DNA from: Aureimonas endophytica | GTDB taxonomy: Bacteria > Pseudomonadota > Alphaproteobacteria > Rhizobiales > Rhizobiaceae | Direction: 5' to 3' | Length of the DNA: 64,000 bases | NCBI RefSeq assembly: GCF_014642635.1 | Contig: NZ_BMIQ01000003.1 | Span: 435,255 to 499,254, forward strand | In this document: positions 34,053 through 41,972 of the stretch, in pieces | How positions within the stretch are numbered: position 1 is the stretch's first letter | How the letters are laid out: every line of letters begins with the position of its first letter | Notes under the pieces: generated by a model | Told to the model about the DNA's origin: nothing | The model's database searches: none | Seen by the model: only the letters and a program-made list of their open reading frames with translations | Program-made: the position numbers and the translations under genes

Positions 34053-34705
34053 AGCTCTACGACTACGTCCTCTCGCCGAGCTGCTACAAGGTGCGGCTGA
34101 TGGCGGCGCTGGCCGGCGTACCGCTGGAGCTTCGTGCCGTCGACTTCCATCCGGGCGAGGAGCATCTGACGCCGGCGCTTCTCGCGCTCAATCCCGCCGG
34201 ATCGCTACCGATCCTGGAGGACGGCGAGCTCGTCCTCACGGAATCGGCGGCGATCCTCACCTATCTCGCGGCCAGGTCGGCGCCGGCCTGGCTGCCGGAC
34301 GGACCGGAGGAGACGGCCCGCGTCCAGCAATGGCTCGGCTTCGCCCATCGTCTCACCGCCTCCCTCGGCGGCGCCCGCCTGCACGAGATGCTGGTGCGGC
34401 CGGGCGATATCGACCGTTTGCAGGCGGAGGGCGTCGCGGCCCTGCGCGAACTGGAGGCGGGACTCGTGGAACGGCGCCTTCGCGGCCAGCCCTTCCTCGC
34501 GGCCGGCCGGCCGACCATCGCCGACATCGCCTGCTTTCCATATGTCGCGCTCGCGCCGGACGGCGGCGTGTCGCTCGATCCCTATCCGGCCATCCGCCTC
34601 TGGTCGCGCGCGCTCCGCTCGCTCGACCGCTTCGTCGAGATGCCGGGCATTCACCGCCTGCACGAGCTAAAGCCCGAGCCCGGCCAAGCCATGGACGCCG
34701 CCTGA
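34049..34705 (+). CDS. Glutathione S-transferase-like protein (NdmE-like position)
   Basis: A 218-residue GST-fold protein: thioredoxin-like N-domain (MKLYDYVLSPSCYKVRL, NPAGSLPILEDGELVLTESAAILTYLA) and an all-helical C-domain with GRPTIADIACFPYVALAP. The active-site region is SPSCYK with Ser9 and Cys12. It overlaps the oxygenase stop (ATGA). In the P. putida CBB5 caffeine system the GST-like NdmE is a structural partner that joins NdmC and NdmD; a similar scaffold role is the best inference here, though ordinary glutathione chemistry is not excluded. Confidence 0.85.
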   Translation: MKLYDYVLSPSCYKVRLMAALAGVPLELRAVDFHPGEEHLTPALLALNPAGSLPILEDGELVLTESAAILTYLAARSAPAWLPDGPEETARVQQWLGFAHRLTASLGGARLHEMLVRPGDIDRLQAEGVAALRELEAGLVERRLRGQPFLAAGRPTIADIACFPYVALAPDGGVSLDPYPAIRLWSRALRSLDRFVEMPGIHRLHELKPEPGQAMDAA

Positions 34706-34706
34706 C

Positions 34707-36086
34707 ATGGCCGGACATCTCCTGACGAATTGCGCGGCGGTCATCGCCAATCTGGGCCAGGGCCCGATCGTCCTGCGCGACGTCGATCTTCTGACGGAAG
34801 GGCCGGCGATCGCAGCGATCGGTCCGAACCTCTCGCAAGGCGAGCTGCCGCTTGGCACCGAGCGGCAGGATGCCAGCGGCTGGTTCGTCTATCCGGGCCT
34901 CATCAACACGCATCACCACTTCTTCCAGTGCTTCGTGCGCAACCGCGCCGAGCTCGACTGGACGAAGCTTTCCGTCATCGAATGGCTGGACCGGATCTAT
35001 CCGATCTTCTCCCGTCTGTCGGAGGACGGCTTCTATCACGCCTCGGTCACGGCGATGGCGGAACTCGTCAAGCATGGCTGCACCACGGCCTTCGATCACC
35101 AATATTGCTTCCCGCGACAGGCGGGCAAACGGCTGATCGACCGCCAGTTCGAGGCGGCGGACCTTTTCGGCCTGCGCTTCCACGCCGGGCGTGGCGGCAA
35201 CACGCTGCCGAAATCCGAGGGCTCGACCATTCCCGACGCCATGCTGGAGACGACGGACGAGTTCATCGCCGATTGCGAGCGCTTGATTCATACCTATCAC
35301 GACGGCAGCAGCTTCAGCCTGCGCCAGGTGGTGGTGGCGCCCTGCCAGCCGGTGAACTGCCGCCCCGAGACCTTCGTGGAATCGGTGGCTCTAGCGCGTG
35401 CCCACGGCGTGGTGCTGCACAGCCATGTCGGCGAAGGGGAAAGCGCCGTGATCGAGGCGCGCCACGGCCGGCGCACGGTCGACTATTGCGCCGAGCTCGG
35501 CTTCGCCGGGCCCGACACCTTCTATGCCCATGGCTGGGAACTGACCCATGACGAGCTCGCCCGCATGGCGGCGAGCGGCACCGGCATCGCCCATTGCCCG
35601 GAGCCCGTCTATCTCGTCGGCGCGGAGGTGACGGACATTCCCGCCATGGCCGTCCTCGGCCTGCGCATCGGGCTCGGCTGCGACGGCGCGGCCTCGAACG
35701 ACAATTCGAACCTGATGCACTGCATCCATTCGGCCTATATGCTGCAATGCCTCGTGGCCGCGACGCGGCGTCGTCCGGTGCCGCCGCCGGCCGAGTTCCT
35801 CGCCTATGCGACGAGCGGCGGCGCCGCTCTTCTCGGCCGCAGCGATATCGGGCGCCTCGCGCCCGGCATGGCGGCCGATCTCTTCGCCATCGACACGCGG
35901 CGCATGGATTATGTCGGCACGCGCCACGATCCCCTGAGCCTCATTCCGAAGGTCGGCATCGGCACGGCGACGGATCTCACCATGATCAACGGCCGCATCG
36001 TCTGGCGGAAGGGCGAATTCGTCGGGCTCGACGAGGCACGGCTCTTCGCCGAGGCGGAAGCGGCCCTCGCCCGCTTGGATCTCTAG
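34707..36086 (+). CDS. 8-oxoguanine deaminase-like amidohydrolase
   Basis: A 459-residue amidohydrolase-superfamily enzyme. Metal ligands are visible: His69-x-His71 (INTHHHFF), a His in LHSHVGEGE, a His in YAHGWEL and Asp in GLGCDGAASND. The composition around NTHHHFFQCFVRNR fits the 8-oxoguanine/isoguanine deaminase branch, near guanine and SsnA/TrzA-type deaminases. 8-Oxoguanine would yield uric acid. It starts one base after the GST stop and leads into a purine-type importer, so the operon likely feeds purine catabolism. Confidence 0.85.
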   Translation: MAGHLLTNCAAVIANLGQGPIVLRDVDLLTEGPAIAAIGPNLSQGELPLGTERQDASGWFVYPGLINTHHHFFQCFVRNRAELDWTKLSVIEWLDRIYPIFSRLSEDGFYHASVTAMAELVKHGCTTAFDHQYCFPRQAGKRLIDRQFEAADLFGLRFHAGRGGNTLPKSEGSTIPDAMLETTDEFIADCERLIHTYHDGSSFSLRQVVVAPCQPVNCRPETFVESVALARAHGVVLHSHVGEGESAVIEARHGRRTVDYCAELGFAGPDTFYAHGWELTHDELARMAASGTGIAHCPEPVYLVGAEVTDIPAMAVLGLRIGLGCDGAASNDNSNLMHCIHSAYMLQCLVAATRRRPVPPPAEFLAYATSGGAALLGRSDIGRLAPGMAADLFAIDTRRMDYVGTRHDPLSLIPKVGIGTATDLTMINGRIVWRKGEFVGLDEARLFAEAEAALARLDL

Positions 36087-36117
36087 ACGCTTTCAGACCT
36101 TCATGAGGGGAATTGCC

Positions 36118-37215
36118 ATGCCGACCACCATCGCCCGCCGCGCGCTTCTGAAGGGCGCCGCCGCCACCGGCCTCGCCGCGACGCTCGGGGGGCGGATCGC
36201 CCGCGCCGAGGCACCGCTCGGCATCACCCTCGTCATCCCCTCTCCCGTCGGCGATGTCGGCTGGGGCCATGCCCTCGTCGCCGGTCTGGAGCCGGTGAAG
36301 GCCGCCTATGGCGACAAGGTGAAGGTGACGGTGCTGGAGAACATCCAGGAAGGGCCGGACGCCGACCGCATCATGAACAAGACGGTGGCGGACGGCAACA
36401 AGGTGCTGATCGCCGGCTCCTTCGGCTATCAGAACGGCGCGCTCCAGATCGCCCGCCGCCATCGCGACGTGACGGTGCTGCATGCCTCCGGCTTCCAGGT
36501 GGCGCCGAACTTCTCGCCTTTCGCGGCGCGCTATTATCAGGGCACCTATCTCCTCGGCATGGCGGCGGCCGCCCTCAGCCGCTCGGGCAAGCTCGGCTCG
36601 GTCTCCGCCTTCCCGATCCCCGAGCTGATCACCTCGCTGAACGCCTTCACGCTCGGCGCGCAGGCCGTGCGGCCGGACATCGAGGTCGCGGTCGTCTGGG
36701 TCAATTCCTGGTTCGATCCCGCCAAGGAGCAGGAGGCGGCCAAGGCCCTGATCGCGCAAGGCTGCGGCGCCATCTTCTCCAACGCCCAGGACACGCCTTC
36801 CGTCATCTCGGCCTGCGAGGCGGCGGGCGTGCCGGTCTTCAATCTCAACTCCTCCATGAAGGCCTACGCGCCGAAGACCTATCTCGGCTGCGTGGCGACG
36901 GACTGGTCGCCCTTCTTCAAGGCCTCGGTCGACGCCCATCTCGCCGGCAGCTTCAAGGGCGCGAACGCCTTTCTCGGCGTCGCCGATAAGGTCGTCGCGG
37001 TCACCGACTGGAACCCAGCCATTCCCGCCGAGACGATGGTGCGAATCCGGGAGACCGAGGCGAAGATCGCGGCCGGCGGCTTCTCGCCCTTCACCGGCCC
37101 GATCGCCAAGGCGGATGGCAGCGTGGGCGTTCCCGCCGGCGCGACCCTCGCCGATGCCGAAATCATCGCGATGAACTGGCATGTGAAGGGCGTGTCGACG
37201 CCGCTGCCCGCCTGA
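36118..37215 (+). CDS. BMP-family ABC substrate-binding lipoprotein-like protein
   Basis: A 365-residue PBP1/BMP binding protein. A twin-arginine-like leader (IARRALLKGAAATGLAATLGG) precedes the mature start at about APLGITLVIPSP. BMP proteins bind nucleosides or purines, and GDVGWGHALVAGLEPV and ASGFQVAPNFSPFAARYYQGTYLLGMAA follow the family pattern. ATG 36118 has GAGGGG upstream. It is the first gene of the importer operon that follows the 8-oxoguanine-deaminase-like gene. Confidence 0.9.
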   Translation: MPTTIARRALLKGAAATGLAATLGGRIARAEAPLGITLVIPSPVGDVGWGHALVAGLEPVKAAYGDKVKVTVLENIQEGPDADRIMNKTVADGNKVLIAGSFGYQNGALQIARRHRDVTVLHASGFQVAPNFSPFAARYYQGTYLLGMAAAALSRSGKLGSVSAFPIPELITSLNAFTLGAQAVRPDIEVAVVWVNSWFDPAKEQEAAKALIAQGCGAIFSNAQDTPSVISACEAAGVPVFNLNSSMKAYAPKTYLGCVATDWSPFFKASVDAHLAGSFKGANAFLGVADKVVAVTDWNPAIPAETMVRIRETEAKIAAGGFSPFTGPIAKADGSVGVPAGATLADAEIIAMNWHVKGVSTPLPA

Positions 37216-37217
37216 CC

Positions 37218-38735
37218 ATGTCCGCCCCGCTCCTGTCGCTGCGCGGCCTTTCCAAGAGCTATGGCCGGATCCAGGCGAACCGGGCGATCGACCTCGACGT
37301 CGCGCCCCGGTCGATTCATGCCGTTCTCGGCGAGAACGGGGCGGGCAAGTCGACGCTGATGAAGCTGATCTCCGGCGTCGAGCAGCCGGATGCGGGCATG
37401 ATGGCCTGGAAGGGCGAGGCGCTCGCCCTCGCCTCGCCCGCCGAGGCCCGGCGCCGGGGCATCGCCATGGTGTTCCAGCATTTCTCGCTTTTCGAGACCC
37501 TCACCGTCGTCGAGAACCTGCGGCTCGTCATGCCCGGCGGGCGGCGCGAACTCGCCGAGCGCCTGATCCGGCTCGGGCGCGAGTTCGGCCTAGAGGTCGA
37601 TCCCTTCGTCCACGTCCATGCGCTGTCGGTCGGCGAGCGGCAGCGGGTCGAGATTCTGCGTTGCCTGATGACCGACCCGGAACTCCTGATCCTCGACGAG
37701 CCGACCTCCGTTCTGCCGCCGCAGCTCGTGGTGGCGTTGTTCGAGACGCTGCGGCGCCTGCGCGACAAGGGCGTGTCGATCCTCTTCATCTCGCACAAGC
37801 TGGAGGAGATCCGCGCCATCTGTGACCGGGCGACGATCCTGCGCGACGGCGCGGTGACGGGCACGCTCGAGCCCCGGCACCACGATGCCCAGGCTCTCGC
37901 CCGGCTGATGATCGGCCGCGAGATGCCCCGGCCCGTGCCGGCGGCGCCGCGCGAGCCCGGCGAGACGCGGCTCGAGCTGATCGGCCTCGACCATCGCCCC
38001 GAAGACCCGTTTGCAATGCCGCTGCACGGCATCGACCTGAAGGTCCGGGCCGGCGAGATCGTCGGCATCGCCGGCATTTCCGGCAACGGCCAGAACGAAC
38101 TGGCGGCCCTCGTCTCCGGCGAGACGGTGCTGCCGCCGGAGGCGAGCGACCGGATCTTCATGATCGGCCGCCCGGTGGGCGAACTCGGCGCCCGCGACCG
38201 CCGGGCGCTCGGCTTCGCCTTCATGCCGGAGGAGCGGCTCGGCCGCGGCGCCGTGCCGGATATGCCGCTCGCCGCCAATGCCCTCCTCACGGCTCACGCC
38301 AAGGGCCTCGTGCGGCGCGGGCTGGTCGACCGCGCGAAGGCCCGCGACTTCACTGCCGCCTGCATCCGCGACTACGACGTGCGCACCCCTGGCGTCGAGG
38401 CGGAGGCCGGCGCGCTGTCGGGCGGCAATCTCCAGAAATTCATCATCGGCCGCGAGATCATGCTGGCGCCGAAGCTGCTCTTCGTCGCCCAGCCGACCTG
38501 GGGCGTCGATATCGGCGCGGCCGCCGCGATCCGCGGCCGTCTCGTCGCGCTGCGCAACGAAGGGGTCGCGATCCTCGTCGTCTCGGAGGAACTGGAGGAG
38601 CTGTTCGAGCTCTGCGACGTGATCCATGTCCTGGCCGGCGGCCGGCTCAGCCCGCCGCTCCAGGCGCGCGACACGAGCGCGGAAGTGATCGGCCGCTACA
38701 TGATGGGCGCCGAGCCGGCGGAGGCCGCTGCGTGA
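37218..38735 (+). CDS. BMP-type ABC importer ATPase (two NBDs)
   Basis: A 505-residue duplicated ATPase. NBD1 has Walker A GENGAGKST, signature LSVGERQRVEI and Walker B LLILDEPTSVL. NBD2 is degenerate, as usual in this family: GISGNGQNEL in place of a Walker A, LSGGNLQKF signature, and FVAQPTWGVDIG with Gln where Walker B Asp-Glu would be. It belongs to nucleoside importers of the YufO/NupA-like group. Its start follows the SBP stop by two bases and its stop overlaps the first permease. Confidence 0.93.
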   Translation: MSAPLLSLRGLSKSYGRIQANRAIDLDVAPRSIHAVLGENGAGKSTLMKLISGVEQPDAGMMAWKGEALALASPAEARRRGIAMVFQHFSLFETLTVVENLRLVMPGGRRELAERLIRLGREFGLEVDPFVHVHALSVGERQRVEILRCLMTDPELLILDEPTSVLPPQLVVALFETLRRLRDKGVSILFISHKLEEIRAICDRATILRDGAVTGTLEPRHHDAQALARLMIGREMPRPVPAAPREPGETRLELIGLDHRPEDPFAMPLHGIDLKVRAGEIVGIAGISGNGQNELAALVSGETVLPPEASDRIFMIGRPVGELGARDRRALGFAFMPEERLGRGAVPDMPLAANALLTAHAKGLVRRGLVDRAKARDFTAACIRDYDVRTPGVEAEAGALSGGNLQKFIIGREIMLAPKLLFVAQPTWGVDIGAAAAIRGRLVALRNEGVAILVVSEELEELFELCDVIHVLAGGRLSPPLQARDTSAEVIGRYMMGAEPAEAAA

Positions 38736-39826
38736 GCCGTCTTCCCCTCTTGCCGGTCCTCGCGCGCCGCGAGCGCCTGTCGCCGGCAGCCGCCCTTCTC
38801 GCGCCCGTTCTGGCGCTTCTCCTATCGGGGGCGTTGACGCTCGGCCTCGCCGTCCTCACAGGACGGGACGCGGCGGCCGTGGCGACCGCCCTCGTTCTCG
38901 AACCCTTTCTCTCCTGGTCCGCCTTTTCCGAAGTCCTCCTGAAGACCGGGCCGCTGCTCCTCATCGCGCAGGGCCTCGCCATCGGCTACCGGGCCAAGGT
39001 CTTCAATATCGGGGCCGAGGGCCAGTTCATCCTCGGCGCCATCGCCGCATCGGCCATTCCTGTCCACCTGCCGGAAGGCGAGGGCCTGTGGATCTGGCCG
39101 GCGATGCTGCTGCTCGGGGCGCTCGGCGGCGCGGCCTGGGCGGCGCTGACGGCATTCTGGCGGGTGCGCCTCAACGCGAGCGAGATCCTCGTCTCCCTCA
39201 TGCTCTCGCTCGTCGCGGCGCAGGTCCTGAACTATCTGCTGCTCGGCCCGTGGAAGGACCCGAACGGCTTCAACTTCCCGCAATCCGTGATGTTTCCGCT
39301 CGACGCGACCCTACCGATCCTCTTTCCCGGCACGCGCGTCAACGTCTCGTTCCTCCTCGCGCTTCTCGCCTCGCTGGCGGCCTTCGTCTTCATGCAGCGC
39401 AGCTTCGCCGGCTTTCGGCTGGAGGTCGGCGGGCTCGCGCCGCGCGCCGCCGCCTATGCCGGCTTCGACGAGAAGCGGGCGATCTGGCTGTCGCTCCTCG
39501 TCGGCGGCGCGGCGGCGGGGCTCGCCGGCGCGGCCGAGGTCGCCGGCCCGCTCGGCCAGCTCCAGCGCTCGATTTCGACCGGCTACGGCTATTCCGCCAT
39601 CATCGTCGCCTATCTCGGCGGCCTCCATCCGCTCGGCATCCTCGTCGCCGCCCTGGTCATGGCGGCGATCAGCATCGGCGGCGACAGCGCCATGGTCTCG
39701 GCCGATCTGCCGCTCGCCGTCGTGCGCGTCTTCCAGGGCGCGCTGCTCCTGGCCTATCTCGCGGCTTTCGCCTTCGCGCGCTATCGCCTGGAATGGCGGC
39801 GTCCGGCCGCGCCGAGGCCGGCATGA
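38732..39826 (+). CDS. BMP-type ABC importer permease 1
   Basis: A 364-residue permease with eight or more hydrophobic segments, including GYRAKVFNIGAEGQFILGAIAAS, a conserved loop of the YufP/BPD_transp_2 group, and ISTGYGYSAIIVAYLGGLHPLGI. It forms the membrane channel with the next permease. ATGA overlap with the ATPase and ATG overlap with the next gene show one transcript. Confidence 0.92.
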   Translation: MSRLPLLPVLARRERLSPAAALLAPVLALLLSGALTLGLAVLTGRDAAAVATALVLEPFLSWSAFSEVLLKTGPLLLIAQGLAIGYRAKVFNIGAEGQFILGAIAASAIPVHLPEGEGLWIWPAMLLLGALGGAAWAALTAFWRVRLNASEILVSLMLSLVAAQVLNYLLLGPWKDPNGFNFPQSVMFPLDATLPILFPGTRVNVSFLLALLASLAAFVFMQRSFAGFRLEVGGLAPRAAAYAGFDEKRAIWLSLLVGGAAAGLAGAAEVAGPLGQLQRSISTGYGYSAIIVAYLGGLHPLGILVAALVMAAISIGGDSAMVSADLPLAVVRVFQGALLLAYLAAFAFARYRLEWRRPAAPRPA

Positions 39827-40734
39827 ACGCGCTGGCCTTCGTCCTCGCGGGCACGCTCGCGGCCGCGACGCCCTTTCTCCTCGCAGCGCTCGGCGAACTG
39901 GTGGCGGAGCGGTCGGGCGTCCTCAATCTCGGCGTCGAGGGCATGATGGCGCTCGGCGCGGTCCTCGCTTTCATCACCGTCCGGCATGGCGGCGGCCACG
40001 GGCTCGCCTTCGCGGCGGCGGGCGCCGGCGGCGCGGGCCTCGCGCTGCTCTTCGCCCTCTCGGTGCTGGGCCTGCGCACCAACCAGGTCGCGAGCGGCCT
40101 GGCGATCGGCCTTCTCGGCCAGGGCCTCGCCGCCCTCTTCGGCCAGAGCTACGAGAGCCAGATTGTGCCGGGCCTGCCAAAGCTTGCCCTGCCAGGCCTT
40201 TCCGAGCTTCCGGTGCTGGGCGGTTTCTTCGCGCAGGATCTCGTGGTCTGGCTGACGCTCGCCGTGACGCTGGCGATCGGGACGATCCTCGCGCGTGGCA
40301 AGCTGGGTCTCGTCCTCCGGGCCGTCGGCGAGAATCCGAAGGCCGCCCATGCCACCGGCATCCCGGTCGTCGCGGTGCGCCTCGCGGCCATCGCCTTGGG
40401 TGGGCTGATGGCCGGCTTCGCCGGCGCCTATGCGGCCACGGTCTACACCCCGCTCTGGGCGGACGGGATGATCGCCGGGCGCGGCTGGATCGCCATCGCG
40501 CTCGTCGTCTTCGGCACCTGGCTGACGGGCCGAATCTTTCTCGGCGCCTGCCTGTTCGGCGCCCTGTCGCTGACGGGTTTCGCCGCCCAGGCCGTCGGCG
40601 TCAGCCTGCCGTCGCAGTTTCTCGCTAGCTTGCCCTATCTCGTCACCATCCTCGTCCTCGGCGTTATCTCGGCGAACAAGCGCCTGATGAAGCTGAAAGG
40701 CGTCGCCTCGCTCGGCGAGCCCTACGAGCGATGA
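39823..40734 (+). CDS. BMP-type ABC importer permease 2
   Basis: A 303-residue permease of the YufQ/BPD_transp_2 group. The family loop ERSGVLNLGVEGMMALGAV is at about residues 27-45 and VGENPKAAHATGIPVVAVR at about 167-185. It overlaps the preceding permease by four bases and is the last intact gene of the purine-type operon. Beyond it lie two truncated pseudogenes. Confidence 0.92.
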   Translation: MNALAFVLAGTLAAATPFLLAALGELVAERSGVLNLGVEGMMALGAVLAFITVRHGGGHGLAFAAAGAGGAGLALLFALSVLGLRTNQVASGLAIGLLGQGLAALFGQSYESQIVPGLPKLALPGLSELPVLGGFFAQDLVVWLTLAVTLAIGTILARGKLGLVLRAVGENPKAAHATGIPVVAVRLAAIALGGLMAGFAGAYAATVYTPLWADGMIAGRGWIAIALVVFGTWLTGRIFLGACLFGALSLTGFAAQAVGVSLPSQFLASLPYLVTILVLGVISANKRLMKLKGVASLGEPYER

Positions 40735-40859
40735 GGCCGCCGGCAGGTCGGCCGGCTTCGTGGCATTGCCGGCTGAAGCCGCCGGAAGACGGGATGAACC
40801 TCGGCTTGGAAAGCTCGGTGCGGCCCGCCTTCTAGCTTAAGAGTCCCCTGCCGCATCCT

Positions 40860-41222
40860 TTCTCTAAACGGTGAGAGGCGCGCGAGGGAATGGCCCCACC
40901 GATCCTCCGCCTCTAACCGGGCGGCCAGGGCTAGCAGCAGGTGCTCCCTGTCCAGCGGACCCAGGATTTGCACCGGCAGAGGCAAGCCTTCGCCGCCCTC
41001 GCCGAAAGGCAGCGTCAGCGCCCGAAAGCCGGAGACATTCGCCGAGGGGGCGAACGGGGCGCACTCGAGCATCCATTCGAAATGTCGATCGACGTCGTCG
41101 TGATCAAGCGGAAAGCTGCCGAGCGGCTTTGGCGGACCGGGGAGCGTGGGCGTGAGGGGGGCGTCGATAACCTCGAAGATCCGCCAAAGATCGGCGCCGA
41201 CGAGGACCATGTCCCGCATCAC
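40860..41222 (-). pseudogene. Amidase-signature family C-terminal fragment
   Basis: The minus strand encodes an amidase tail: DAPLTPTLPGPPKPLG, FAPSANVSGFRALTLPFG, LPLPVQILGPLDREHLLLALAARLE. The catalytic Ser-Ser-Lys region, which needs about 300 more upstream residues, is missing; in-frame stops lie immediately upstream of 41222. Past LARLSPF the frame runs on into unrelated sequence, while a TAG would appear one base out of frame, suggesting also a 3' frameshift. It is a remnant of an amide hydrolase that may have belonged to this catabolic region. Confidence 0.75.
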
Positions 41223-41368
41223 GCCTCAGATATTCATGGCGCTCATGGCCTGACCTTATTCGGCGACGCACCGCGTAGTCTTCTCGACCGTCGAAAGATC
41301 GAGATTCATCCGGTTTGCCGCCTCGGCGAGGTTGGCGGCGACGATGCCGCCCAAATCCTTAACCAAGG
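41223..41368. other. Junction between two gene fragments
   Basis: About 146 bp between the amidase and amidohydrolase remnants. On the minus strand, a short frame reading LGGIVAANLAEAANRMNLDLSTVEKTTRCVAE then a stop is coding-like but too short to identify. I see no inverted repeats or insertion-sequence ends. The region looks like a deletion scar. Confidence 0.4.
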
Positions 41369-41881
41369 TTGGAACGCTGGCGAAGGGCATCGCCGATCAA
41401 GGTCGCGGCGGGCCTCCATAAGATCGGCAGCTTCGATTTCCGCGAATGGGCCTCGGCGCACGAGGTCTACGAGATGGCGACGCTCGGCGCCGCGCGCTCC
41501 GGCCTGATGGACGCGGAAGTCGGCTCGCTGGAGGTCGGCAAGGCGGCGGACATCGTGCTCCTCGACCGCACGGCCTGGGGTTTCATCCCGCTGCACGATC
41601 CGATCAACCAGATCGCCTTCAGCGCCGCGTCCGAATGCGTCGAGACCGTCATCGTCGACGGCCGCGTCGTGATGCGCGATCGCAAGCTCGCCCGGGCCGA
41701 CGAGACGGCGATCCGCGAGGAGATCATCGAGGCGGCCGAGCGCTTCCGCCGGGAGGCCTGCCCCGACATGAGCCGCGGCGCCGCCATCGTGCGCCCCTAT
41801 CTCGAAGCCATGCATTTCGAGACGACGGGCGGGACCGGTCTCGGCCTCGCCGACGAGTCCCGCCGCGTCCGCCCCTCCTGA
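41369..41881 (+). pseudogene. SsnA/TrzA-type amidohydrolase C-terminal fragment
   Basis: The plus strand encodes the last 150 or so residues of an amidohydrolase: SAHEVYEMATLGAARSGL, VGSLEVGKAADIVLLDRTAWGFIPLHDPINQIAFSA and VIVDGRVVMRDRKL in pieces. These match the C-terminal part of 5'-methylthioadenosine/S-adenosylhomocysteine-type or triazine-type deaminases. The metal-binding His-x-His, middle His residues and Asp are all missing, so the fragment cannot be active. It was probably truncated by the same deletion that damaged the amidase on the other strand. Confidence 0.75.
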
Positions 41882-41972
41882 GCCGATGGGCTTTCGGGGC
41901 CCCTCGCCGCGCGGTCTCGGCGACGTCGCCCGGATCGCCTCGCCCGGCGGGGAAATGCCCGGCTTCTACGCC

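Noticed and set aside
41882-41972. GC-rich inverted segments between the amidohydrolase fragment and hydA as a terminator
   Set aside because: Short complementary GC stretches exist but no run of T follows on either strand, so an intrinsic terminator is not supported.
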